From NCBI GenBank assembly GCA_020444005.1, contig JAHLLU010000053.1, positions 1 to 9,744 on the forward strand: a DNA stretch of 9,744 nt, given 5' to 3'. A program made the translations under genes and the position numbers. This stretch comes from an archaeon (GTDB lineage: Archaea; Thermoproteota; Bathyarchaeia; TCS64). This document shows positions 1-6,165 of this stretch, piece by piece (positions within the stretch are counted from its first letter, which is position 1; each line of letters begins with the position of its first letter). Below the pieces are notes generated by a model. The model was not told where the DNA came from, searched no databases, and saw only the letters and a list, made by a program, of their open reading frames with translations.

Positions 1-1
1 G

Positions 2-130
2 CTCTATGAACTTACTCCGTCAACATTCAAGGATAATATGTATCAAACTCTGTATATTCTCGCCTATATACCAATACTGTTGATCGAGGGAATTTATTTT
101 ACTGTTAAAGGACTATTCCACAAGAATTAG
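2..130 (+). CDS. C-terminal tail of an unidentified membrane protein (5' end outside window)
   Basis: An open frame runs from the left edge to a TAG at 128-130, giving 42 residues with no start codon needed inside the window. A hydrophobic stretch of about 20 residues (TLYILAYIPILLIEGIYFTV) is followed by a short basic tail (KGLFHKN), so it reads like the last transmembrane helix of a membrane protein with a cytoplasmic C-terminus. The family cannot be identified from this tail. The next gene on the same strand is the tRNA 93 bp downstream. It could be a chance open frame, but its composition and its uninterrupted run from the edge favour a real gene end. Confidence 0.5.
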   Translation, partial: LYELTPSTFKDNMYQTLYILAYIPILLIEGIYFTVKGLFHKN

Positions 131-158
131 ATGCAAGATATTTTTACATCTCTAGATT

Positions 159-178
159 GTAGCTAACAAGTTTGCTAC
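159..178. repeat. Imperfect 20-bp palindrome between the membrane-protein tail and tRNA-Phe
   Basis: GTAGC (159-163) and GCTAC (174-178) are perfect inverted arms. Three more pairs (AAC/GTT) lie inside them after one T-T mismatch. It sits about 30 bp after the upstream stop codon and just ahead of the tRNA promoter region, so it could be a 3'-end hairpin or a protein-binding site. A chance occurrence is possible. Confidence 0.25.
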
Positions 179-187
179 CGAGTAAGG

Positions 188-196
188 CTTTTATGC
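188..196 (+). promoter_or_regulatory. Possible TATA box of tRNA-Phe
   Basis: The stretch CTTTTATGC is centred about 32 bp before the first base of the tRNA and follows a purine-rich AAGG that could serve as a BRE. Position and composition suit an archaeal tRNA promoter, but the match to the TTTAWA consensus is only moderate. Confidence 0.3.
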
Positions 197-223
197 TATT
201 AACGGGGTTTACTTGAAGTACCT

Positions 224-300
224 GCCGCCGTAGCTCAGCCTGGGAGAGCGCCCGGCTGAAGACCGGGGTGCCGAGTGTTCAAATCACTCCGGCGGCACCA
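224..300 (+). tRNA. tRNA-Phe (anticodon GAA)
   Basis: All arms of a cloverleaf can be paired by hand. The acceptor stem is GCCGCCG (224-230) with CGGCGGC (290-296). The D stem is GCTC (233-236) with GAGC (246-249). The anticodon stem is CCCGG (251-255) with CCGGG (263-267) around a seven-base loop carrying GAA at 258-260. The T stem is GAGTG (273-277) with CACTC (285-289) around TTCAAAT. The discriminator base is A297 and CCA (298-300) is encoded in the gene. There is no intron at the canonical position after base 37. The anticodon reads UUC and UUU, hence phenylalanine. Confidence 0.97.
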
Positions 301-380
301 ATTATTATACCATGATTATACTTTTGGCATAAGAATAGTAATACATGTTATACATCCGTTTCTGTTAATACGTCTTCTCC

Positions 381-389
381 GATATTTTG
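381..389 (+). promoter_or_regulatory. Possible TATA box of the zinc-ribbon/REC gene
   Basis: GATATTTTG is centred about 29 bp before the ATG at 414. No Shine-Dalgarno-like sequence lies before that ATG, which fits a leaderless archaeal transcript. The element is weak and surrounded by AT-rich sequence. Confidence 0.3.
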
Positions 390-413
390 AACATCAAGTA
401 ACACAGGTTCGAC

Positions 414-1898
414 ATGATACAAGACCAGTTACAGACCAGCGAAAGCCATGAAACAGAGACAAAGCTAGATCTAACTGTAGAAGAATCATTTTTCATTGAG
501 TTAATGGAGAAACTGGAGCCAAGTGTTATCAATATCAAGTACATGAAAAACGAGGTACAACTCGTCAAAATAGAACAATTCCTTAATTATTACAGCGAAA
601 AAGAGATTATTCAACTACTAGAAAGTCTTGTAACAAAAGGCAGAATCAAGAAAAACGATAAAGGCGTAGTTTTACTATGCCCCAAATGCGGTGGACACGC
701 AATTATGACGCTATTATTGTGCCCCAGATGTGGCTCAGTAAAGATAGGTAAAAGAGTTGATCTATATCACGCTGAATGTGAATATTGGGGTCAAAAAGAA
801 GAATTCGTTGAAGGCTTGTTACTAAGATGCCCACGATGTAATGAATTACTTGATGAAGACGCTCCAGAAGGCACACCTGGGTTTTACAGCGTTAGCGACA
901 CTAACTTTGAGTGTCAGGACTGTGGCACATCTGTTTCAAAAAATAATCTAAAAATGGTCTGCCTTAAATGTAATACAAAATTCAATTCCTCTCAGACCCA
1001 TTATTTAAACTCAGTTTCATACGCACTTGTTCCAGAAGACCAAATAACATTACCTAAGCCAAAGAAAAGTAAACCAAGGCCACCTCCAATTAAAAAACCA
1101 GTAATGGTCAAACCTGAGAAATCTAGAAAAGAGCCTGAGCCAGAAAAAGAACCCGAACCAGATTCATTCACAGAAAAGACAAAGACTGAAAACATAACTG
1201 ACCAAGAGCAAGAGCAGCAAAAAACAGAAGTAGAACCCGAGCAAGAGATAGAGAAAAAACCAAAAAAGAAACCCAAACCAAAGAAAAAGAAACAGGAAAA
1301 TGAGATATTACAGAAATCCATTAGTCGAGTCTCAAAATTACTTAAACCCAAGAAGAAACGTAAAAAGAAATCAAAGTCTAAGCCAAAACCAAAACCTGTT
1401 CCAGAACCAGTTGAAGAAACACAAATTGAGGCGTATGGAGAATCTCAAGAAGTATCAGAAACACACTTAGAAGAACCTGAATTTGTTGAGGAAAAATTGG
1501 AACCGGTTATTGAAGAGAAGAAAGAACCTGAAGAATCTAGAGAACCTGAAGCTAAAAAAGTGCTAATGATAGTAGAAAACGTTACCGTTACTGAGTTCAT
1601 AATAGAAAGTCTTGAGGAGGTCAAAACACCTATCGAAGTGCTTCATGTTGATGATGGAAGGGCGGCGTTGAAGGAACTACGAAACAGGTATGATTTAGTT
1701 ATAATGGACCTAGACCTTCAGACATTCGAGTCTAAACTGATATTGAAAGAAATTGAAAAATGGGGCATAATGACCCCAATTATTGCATTCTCTAACGATG
1801 ATTACCCAATAAATAGATACAGTCTAAACATCGAAGCTAGTTTAAAAAAGAAACAAAGCGATTATCGAAAAATAATTAAAATAATCAAATCATTATAA
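414..1898 (+). CDS. TackOD1-type zinc-ribbon output domain, K/P/E-rich linker, C-terminal receiver-like domain
   Basis: A 494-residue soluble protein. Residues about 20-85 look like a small helical or winged-helix segment. Residues 86-206 carry cysteines 89/92, 103/106, 122, 139/142, 167/170 and 183/186 plus H119, in the spacing I associate with TackOD1, the output domain described for archaeal response regulators. Residues about 210-380 are a low-complexity linker of basic K/P blocks and acidic E/P blocks. Residues about 381-494 resemble a receiver: VLMIVEN replaces the usual acidic start, D432 (VIMD) occupies the phospho-acceptor position, S fills the Ser/Thr site (IIAFS) and a Lys follows (LKKK). 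The acidic pair is reduced to one Glu, so phosphorylation is doubtful. The order output-linker-REC is the reverse of the usual one. An in-frame TGA lies just upstream of the ATG, fixing the start. A regulatory role is inferred; its partner and target are unknown. Confidence 0.85.
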   Translation: MIQDQLQTSESHETETKLDLTVEESFFIELMEKLEPSVINIKYMKNEVQLVKIEQFLNYYSEKEIIQLLESLVTKGRIKKNDKGVVLLCPKCGGHAIMTLLLCPRCGSVKIGKRVDLYHAECEYWGQKEEFVEGLLLRCPRCNELLDEDAPEGTPGFYSVSDTNFECQDCGTSVSKNNLKMVCLKCNTKFNSSQTHYLNSVSYALVPEDQITLPKPKKSKPRPPPIKKPVMVKPEKSRKEPEPEKEPEPDSFTEKTKTENITDQEQEQQKTEVEPEQEIEKKPKKKPKPKKKKQENEILQKSISRVSKLLKPKKKRKKKSKSKPKPKPVPEPVEETQIEAYGESQEVSETHLEEPEFVEEKLEPVIEEKKEPEESREPEAKKVLMIVENVTVTEFIIESLEEVKTPIEVLHVDDGRAALKELRNRYDLVIMDLDLQTFESKLILKEIEKWGIMTPIIAFSNDDYPINRYSLNIEASLKKKQSDYRKIIKIIKSL

Positions 1899-1944
1899 CG
1901 GTAATAAAAAATAGAACTGGTTTCCATTTTCATTATTAGTAATT

Positions 1945-1959
1945 GAATATAATCTATTC
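1945..1959 (+). promoter_or_regulatory. Possible promoter with inverted repeat before the 106-residue gene
   Basis: GAATA (1945-1949) and TATTC (1955-1959) are perfect inverted arms around a 5-bp centre. Together they enclose the TATA-like string ATATAATC, about 40 bp before the ATG at 1992. A second TATA-like string (GATATATA) at 1972-1979 is too close to that ATG for a leaderless transcript. The sequence is AT-rich, so the repeat could be chance. Confidence 0.25.
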
Positions 1960-1991
1960 TGAATAAATTGGGATATATACTCATCCATAAG

Positions 1992-2312
1992 ATGTACTTG
2001 AAAATTAGTATAGAAGAGTTTGAGGATCTGTGCACACGTGTGGCGAAGGAGTTAGCCGATCCCGTGATGTATAATTGGAAACTTTGGATGATCGATAAAA
2101 CTAACAATATTGGAGTTTCTGAATATTATCTTAATACCATGGATCAAGTAAATGAAATAATTGATTATCTGAATACAATGAGTTTCCTCTATACTTCATT
2201 TCTAGAAAAGAGTGAGACTGAACTATATGAGGTTCTTGAGGAACCGACAAAATTGAATTTTGGTCCTATAGATATGCCCATATTATCTCAGACCAGTGTA
2301 AATCTAGAATAG
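1992..2312 (+). CDS. Small protein of unknown function, possible YdhR-like alpha/beta-barrel fold
   Basis: A 106-residue soluble protein if it starts at the ATG at 1992; a TTG eight codons upstream (1968) is open but less likely. I do not recognise it with confidence. It opens with MYLKISIEEFEDLC, then ELADP...YNWKLWMIDKTNNIG followed by EYYL. This order (helix, WK-W strand, acidic turn, second strand) recalls the ferredoxin-like YdhR/ABM monooxygenase family, where a Pro-x-x-x-W-K segment precedes a glycine-rich turn; the resemblance is weak and the C-terminal third is unlike it. There is no signal peptide or membrane segment. It follows the zinc-ribbon/REC gene on the same strand with 93 bp between them, so it may be expressed separately. 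Confidence 0.6.
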   Translation: MYLKISIEEFEDLCTRVAKELADPVMYNWKLWMIDKTNNIGVSEYYLNTMDQVNEIIDYLNTMSFLYTSFLEKSETELYEVLEEPTKLNFGPIDMPILSQTSVNLE

Positions 2313-2463
2313 TATTCCATAAAACATCTTAATATTCTGTCTGTAAATGTTGCATGCAGTGGTATGACGCAGTATTTTATGCCTCACTATATGCCTATAT
2401 CGCATTTGGTTTTGGATTCATATTTAGAAAAATCTCATATATAGTTTTTAGAAGAGAAAAGAT

Positions 2464-3366
2464 TTAGAGGAAAGGTAGACTCATTAAACCAAGAGCCATT
2501 AAAACTGGTACAAAGGTATAGAAGCCATATGCAACTTTTCTAACCCTTCTAGCACCTTCCTCGCTATATCCTTTGAATAAAGGTGTGATCTCTTTCATCA
2601 TTATGATGCTGAATAAAGATATTCCTAGCGGTAGTACAATGTTGAATCCTAGATAAAAGAACCCCACTATTCCAGCAGTGAACACTATTAGAACGGATAA
2701 CACCATAAACTGGACCTTTTGAGTCCAACTCATTACCATAGCCATAGTCTTCATGCCGAAAGCTTTGTCCTCTTCAAGATCAAATGAGTCCGCTAATCCA
2801 GGTAGTACAAAGAACATGAAGACCATTTCTGTTGCTGCGGCGAATAATAATGGTGTAGTGATGATTCCTCCAACGGCGATTCCTGCTATAAGCATAGTTA
2901 AGGATGGACCTGTTGAGGTTACGAGACTCTTTACGATAAACATTCTTTTGAATCGTACTTTTGGATAGGAGTACAGCGAAAAGAGGACAAAATAAATGGT
3001 GCAAACGATAAAGGCATTTCTTCCAGCGAAAAACCCAAGCGTTAGTCCAAGTATAGCGAATAAATATACTGTATTCATAGCGTGTGATAGACGAACTTGC
3101 CCTTCCGCAAGTGGGCGTTCTTTTTTAATGTTTGTCGGTGACGCAGCGTCCATTTCTCTATCTACTACGTCATTATAGAGGTATACTGACATAGTTATGA
3201 ATAGACTTGCACCCATAGCTAACAAAGTAGGTTGCATAGCTGGAAATCCTCTTCCAGCTATTAATGCGCCTATAGCAGCAGTCCATGTATAAATGAATGC
3301 CATACTTTTCCTTGACATGAATAGTGTTTTTATCGAATTCAGGAAACTTTGATTACTCTCACTCAT
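2464..3366 (-). CDS. UbiA-family membrane prenyltransferase
   Basis: A 300-residue polytopic membrane protein that should transfer a polyprenyl group from its diphosphate to an acceptor. The two Asp-rich motifs that bind Mg-diphosphate are intact: NDVVDREMD (N65, D66, D69, D73) and D193-x-x-D196-x-x-x-D200 followed by KAFGMKT. KKERPLAEG after the first motif and YSYPKVRFK (a YxxxK-type motif) in the middle are also typical. About eight hydrophobic helices are visible. The start is ATG 3366, not the TTG ten codons upstream, because GGGG lies six bases before that ATG and a strong TATA box lies about 38 bp before it. The acceptor cannot be read from the sequence: archaeal ether-lipid (DGGGP) synthase, quinone or heme-side-chain synthesis are all possible. 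The neighbouring genes give no pathway clue. Confidence 0.9.
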   Translation of the reverse strand: MSESNQSFLNSIKTLFMSRKSMAFIYTWTAAIGALIAGRGFPAMQPTLLAMGASLFITMSVYLYNDVVDREMDAASPTNIKKERPLAEGQVRLSHAMNTVYLFAILGLTLGFFAGRNAFIVCTIYFVLFSLYSYPKVRFKRMFIVKSLVTSTGPSLTMLIAGIAVGGIITTPLLFAAATEMVFMFFVLPGLADSFDLEEDKAFGMKTMAMVMSWTQKVQFMVLSVLIVFTAGIVGFFYLGFNIVLPLGISLFSIIMMKEITPLFKGYSEEGARRVRKVAYGFYTFVPVLMALGLMSLPFL

Positions 3367-3370
3367 GTTT

Positions 3371-3376
3371 AACCCC
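3371..3376 (-). promoter_or_regulatory. Shine-Dalgarno-like site deciding the UbiA start
   Basis: On the minus strand GGGGTT stands directly before TAAAC and the ATG at 3366. It supports that ATG over the upstream TTG at 3396, which would lie within the expected promoter spacing. Confidence 0.45.
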
Positions 3377-3396
3377 AATTTATTGAAACTTTTCAA

Positions 3397-3412
3397 TATA
3401 TATAATTTAAAT
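3397..3412 (-). promoter_or_regulatory. TATA box of the UbiA-family gene
   Basis: The minus strand reads ATTTAAATTATATATA here, a strong archaeal TATA element. It is centred about 38 bp before the ATG at 3366, which predicts a leader of about 12 nt containing the GGGG ribosome-binding site. Confidence 0.5.
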
Positions 3413-3514
3413 ATAGATATAAAATATGTGTTTAATATTCATAATTTTAACTTGTTTGAATATCAAAAGATATTGTTTTAGTATAGTAGATTCCTTTTAC
3501 GGTATATCTAGAAG

Positions 3515-3536
3515 CCATATTTTATTTCAAATATGG
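3515..3536. repeat. Perfect 8-bp inverted repeat in the UbiA / REC-PAS gap
   Basis: CCATATTT (3515-3522) and AAATATGG (3529-3536) are exact inverted arms around a 6-base centre. It lies 52 bp beyond the stop of the REC-PAS gene and about 150 bp upstream of the UbiA start. As RNA it can fold on either strand, but no U-run follows it in the minus-strand direction, so it is not a classic terminator. It may be a binding site or a 3'-end hairpin. Confidence 0.4.
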
Positions 3537-3559
3537 TTATTGTTTTAATAATATAGGCG

Positions 3560-3564
3560 AAAAA
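3560..3564 (-). terminator. Possible T-run terminator of the REC-PAS gene
   Basis: The minus strand carries GGTTTTTC about 24 bp after the stop codon. Short T-runs end transcription in many archaea. The run is only five bases, so this is tentative. Confidence 0.25.
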
Positions 3565-3587
3565 CCAATAAAGGCTTTCTAAAGTAT

Positions 3588-5105
3588 CTATAGAATCTTT
3601 GTTGCTGTTTGAGAGGTTATATCATTTAATAGATTTTCGATTTTATCTGGTTGTATTTTATCTTTTCGTTCTTTGAGTATAATTTGAACACCATATTCTT
3701 CATTGTTAATTTCTATTACATTTGATAATGCGTTAATCCAGAGTCTATTTTTTTCAGGGTCTATGATCTTGATTTTTGTATTTTTCTGGGTCTTATTTTT
3801 TTTCTTACGTGCTGATTTAAATATTTCTGATAGATCACCTTGTTCGATATTGAAGATGGTGTTAAGGTGTTTACCTATAGTGTTTTCCTTGTTAAAATTC
3901 GTGTATTTGATTGCAGCTTCATTTATTGATATTATGTATCCTTTAAGATCAGTCTCAATTATGCCATCAGATGTAGTGTTTAATAGAGTATTGTACTCTA
4001 TTTCCCGTTTCTTCTGATTAGTGATATCTCGTGCAATCAATAGAATCTCTTTACGGTTATTGACATCTATTAACGAGATATGAGCCTCTCCAAGTCCAGG
4101 AGAACCATCCTTTCTTTTCCAATGAAACTCCATTGGTGGAGGAATATTTCCCTTCATTATCGACGCAAAGGTTTGAACATGCTTAAACAAGTCCCTCTTT
4201 GGAATAGTTCCAATCTCAGTAAGATGTTTGTTGACAACTTCTCCTCTTGAAAAGCCTGTGAGCTTTAGGAATGTATCGTTGGCAAATGAAATGTATCCTA
4301 GTGGTGTCATGCTGATAATTCCATCTGGTACAAGGTCTACGAGTTTTCTGAATCGTTCTTGACTAACCTTGTTATTTAGTTCTAAATTTCTCTTTTCAGT
4401 TATGTCTCGTGCGAAACAGATGACCGCGTTCTTTCCTTTGTAAACGATTGGACTACTGGAAACTTCAATTATTTTTTGGTCTTTTCTTTTTTCAATAGTA
4501 AACTCATGGAAACCCGGTTCAAGTATATTTTCGTTTTTTTGATATTTAGAAAACGGATTACTTCCTGTCAATACTTCTATTGAGTCAACTCCCAAAAGCT
4601 GTAATGCTGACCGGTTACCAAAGACCATCTGCCCATCAATAAAAATTAAAAGAGCATCACGAGTCTGCTCGACTATCGTCTCATAAAGATGTTCAACTTG
4701 AGTCTTTTCAACTACTCCTCTTATTCTCTTTGCGAGGACTTGATAGTGACTTGGGTCCATCTCCTTCCTGAGATAGTCATTTACACCTACCATGAAGGCT
4801 GCTTCTGCTACTTCCTCGCTGCCTTGTCCCGTATAGAGTATAATGGGTATGCTATGTTTTACACGAATTTTGCGGGATAAATCAATTCCATTCATGACAG
4901 GCATCTGAAAATCCGTTACCACACAATCGTAGTTACCCGTGTCAAGTTCAGTCATGACCTCATCCGGTGTGCTGACACATGTGACCTTGAGTACTGGGTC
5001 TACTTGATTTAGGAAAAATTTGATGAATTCGAATTGGTTGGGGTCATCATCTACATGAAGTACTCTAATTACCTCTATGTTACCGCTGATGGCCCGTGGT
5101 AGCAA
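3588..5105 (-). CDS. Response regulator with receiver and three PAS domains (no kinase or DNA-binding domain)
   Basis: A 505-residue soluble protein. Residues 12-130 form a complete receiver: D19/D20 (LHVDDD), phospho-acceptor D65 (VVTDFQMP), T92 (LYTGQG) and K114 (YLRKE). Three PAS domains follow at about 137-236, 250-364 and 370-480; the first two end in ARDITEKR and ARDITNQKK, the usual PAS/PAC ends. There is no H-box, GxGxG ATP-binding motif, GGDEF or helix-turn-helix. It would therefore be phosphorylated by a separate kinase and signal through protein contacts or PAS ligands, as in many archaeal REC-PAS proteins. The start is TTG at 5105: no ATG precedes the receiver, an in-frame TGA lies eight codons upstream, and a TATA box is about 31 bp away. 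The C-terminal 25 residues have no recognised domain. No cognate kinase is present in the window. Confidence 0.92.
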   Translation of the reverse strand: MLPRAISGNIEVIRVLHVDDDPNQFEFIKFFLNQVDPVLKVTCVSTPDEVMTELDTGNYDCVVTDFQMPVMNGIDLSRKIRVKHSIPIILYTGQGSEEVAEAAFMVGVNDYLRKEMDPSHYQVLAKRIRGVVEKTQVEHLYETIVEQTRDALLIFIDGQMVFGNRSALQLLGVDSIEVLTGSNPFSKYQKNENILEPGFHEFTIEKRKDQKIIEVSSSPIVYKGKNAVICFARDITEKRNLELNNKVSQERFRKLVDLVPDGIISMTPLGYISFANDTFLKLTGFSRGEVVNKHLTEIGTIPKRDLFKHVQTFASIMKGNIPPPMEFHWKRKDGSPGLGEAHISLIDVNNRKEILLIARDITNQKKREIEYNTLLNTTSDGIIETDLKGYIISINEAAIKYTNFNKENTIGKHLNTIFNIEQGDLSEIFKSARKKKNKTQKNTKIKIIDPEKNRLWINALSNVIEINNEEYGVQIILKERKDKIQPDKIENLLNDITSQTATKIL

Positions 5106-5132
5106 ATTTACTCGGTTTCTGGTATTTCAGAT

Positions 5133-5140
5133 ATTATAAA
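5133..5140 (-). promoter_or_regulatory. TATA box of the REC-PAS gene
   Basis: The minus strand reads TTTATAAT, preceded by AATTCC as a possible BRE. Its centre is about 31 bp before the TTG at 5105, so transcription should begin within a few bases of that codon, giving a leaderless or near-leaderless mRNA. Confidence 0.5.
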
Positions 5141-5185
5141 GGAATTAAGGACTTGTGTTATAGTTTATCGGTATATAATATAGGG

Positions 5186-6112
5186 CTAGTTCCCCGTTGT
5201 GTTCAGGAACTCACTGATATCTATAATAAGTCCGTTCTCGTCACGTGTATAGACCATTGGTAGTTTTCCATCCCACTGGACCAACCAGAGATAATCAATA
5301 TATTCCTCTGTCATCTGGGATGTGATTATCTCAATACTTTGAGCCGTTGCGTTTGCATCAATGATTTGAGCTAAAGCGTCTCCCTCAGCTCGACGAATTG
5401 TCGCGTTTTTTGCTGCCTCTGCTTGAATAATCTGTTGCTGTGCTTCGTATCTAATCTTTTCAAGCTCATTTTTTGAGACCAGTGCTTGTTGTTCTGCAGT
5501 AACTTTTGCATCGATGGCTGCCGAGAAGCTTGGACTAAACTGGAAATCGGTCAAGCTTACTGATACTACTTGTATATTGAATATTGATAATCGTTCAGCC
5601 AGAATCTCATCAAAGGTTTGTTTTACCTCAGCTCGTTTAGTAACTAGTTCTTCTGCTCTGAAGATCGCAGTAGTGGCTTTAAGGCTCTCCTCAATGTTTG
5701 GCTTGATGACTCTATTCGCGTAGTCTTGCCGAAGATCTTTATAGATCTCGTTTACAGCCAAAGGATCAAGCCTATAGTTTACTGCTACTGTTGTGGATAC
5801 TTCTTGAAGGTCTTTGGTCGCGGTGGCTTCTGTTGATTCCGCTTTCTGTATCTGTACGTTCATCAGTTCAACGCTTTGTGTGAAGGGTACTTTGAAGTTC
5901 AGTCCTTCTTGGAGTATTGTATCCTCTACTTTACCCCATGTTAGGAGTACACCTTTGTATCCTGATGGTACTCTTATTGTTGCCGTGGTTACTAGTGTTA
6001 TTCCCGCAATGGCGATAATCAATAAGACAATCAATGTGCCTGTCAGTTTTTTCACGTTGTCCGGCACTTCCGGCCTATCAAATCTTCTTCCACCGAAGTC
6101 GAAATCACTCAT
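5186..6112 (-). CDS. SPFH / prohibitin-like (Band 7) membrane-anchored protein
   Basis: A 308-residue protein with a charged N-terminus, one transmembrane helix at about 24-42 (GTLIVLLIIAIAGITLV) and an SPFH domain at about 46-200. An Ala/Glu/Gln-rich coiled coil at about 200-262 follows, then a C-terminal YLWLVQWDGKLP segment (274-285) typical of prokaryotic prohibitin-like proteins. Such proteins build large rings or cages on the membrane and often act with a membrane protease or NfeD protein; neither partner is visible here. The ATG at 6112 is preceded by GAAAAGAT, a weak ribosome-binding site. The gene lies 53 bp downstream of pcp on the same strand, and a TTTAAG element in that gap could give it its own promoter. 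Confidence 0.93.
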   Translation of the reverse strand: MSDFDFGGRRFDRPEVPDNVKKLTGTLIVLLIIAIAGITLVTTATIRVPSGYKGVLLTWGKVEDTILQEGLNFKVPFTQSVELMNVQIQKAESTEATATKDLQEVSTTVAVNYRLDPLAVNEIYKDLRQDYANRVIKPNIEESLKATTAIFRAEELVTKRAEVKQTFDEILAERLSIFNIQVVSVSLTDFQFSPSFSAAIDAKVTAEQQALVSKNELEKIRYEAQQQIIQAEAAKNATIRRAEGDALAQIIDANATAQSIEIITSQMTEEYIDYLWLVQWDGKLPMVYTRDENGLIIDISEFLNTTGN

Positions 6113-6139
6113 ATCTTTTCAGAATTACAGAAAGGATGC

Positions 6140-6153
6140 GGGTTCTTAAACCC
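6140..6153. promoter_or_regulatory. Inverted repeat over the possible TATA box of the SPFH gene
   Basis: GGGTT (6140-6144) and AACCC (6149-6153) flank a 4-base centre. On the minus strand the region contains TTTAAG (6145-6150), about 35 bp before the ATG at 6112, a fitting place for a TATA box. The arms could instead form a short hairpin after the pcp stop codon. ACCC can also pair with GGGT at 6157-6160, giving an alternative stem. Confidence 0.3.
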
Positions 6154-6165
6154 AACGGGTAAAGC

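Noticed and set aside
224..300. tRNA-Phe as an integration (attachment) site
   Set aside because: No integrase gene and no repeat of the tRNA 3' end is visible in the window.
1001..1351. 116-residue minus-strand frame rich in Ser, Gly and Phe
   Set aside because: It is the complement of the K/P/E linker of the zinc-ribbon/REC gene; its odd composition simply mirrors that low-complexity sequence.
1040..1555. TonB-like or cell-wall-spanning role for the Pro/Lys/Glu linker
   Set aside because: The protein has no signal peptide or transmembrane segment, and the flanking domains are cytoplasmic signalling modules.
2379..2444. Open frame of about 21 codons (MPHYMPISHLVLDSYL...) in the gap before the UbiA end
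   Set aside because: Too short, with no ribosome-binding site or promoter of its own; nothing distinguishes it from chance in AT-rich DNA.
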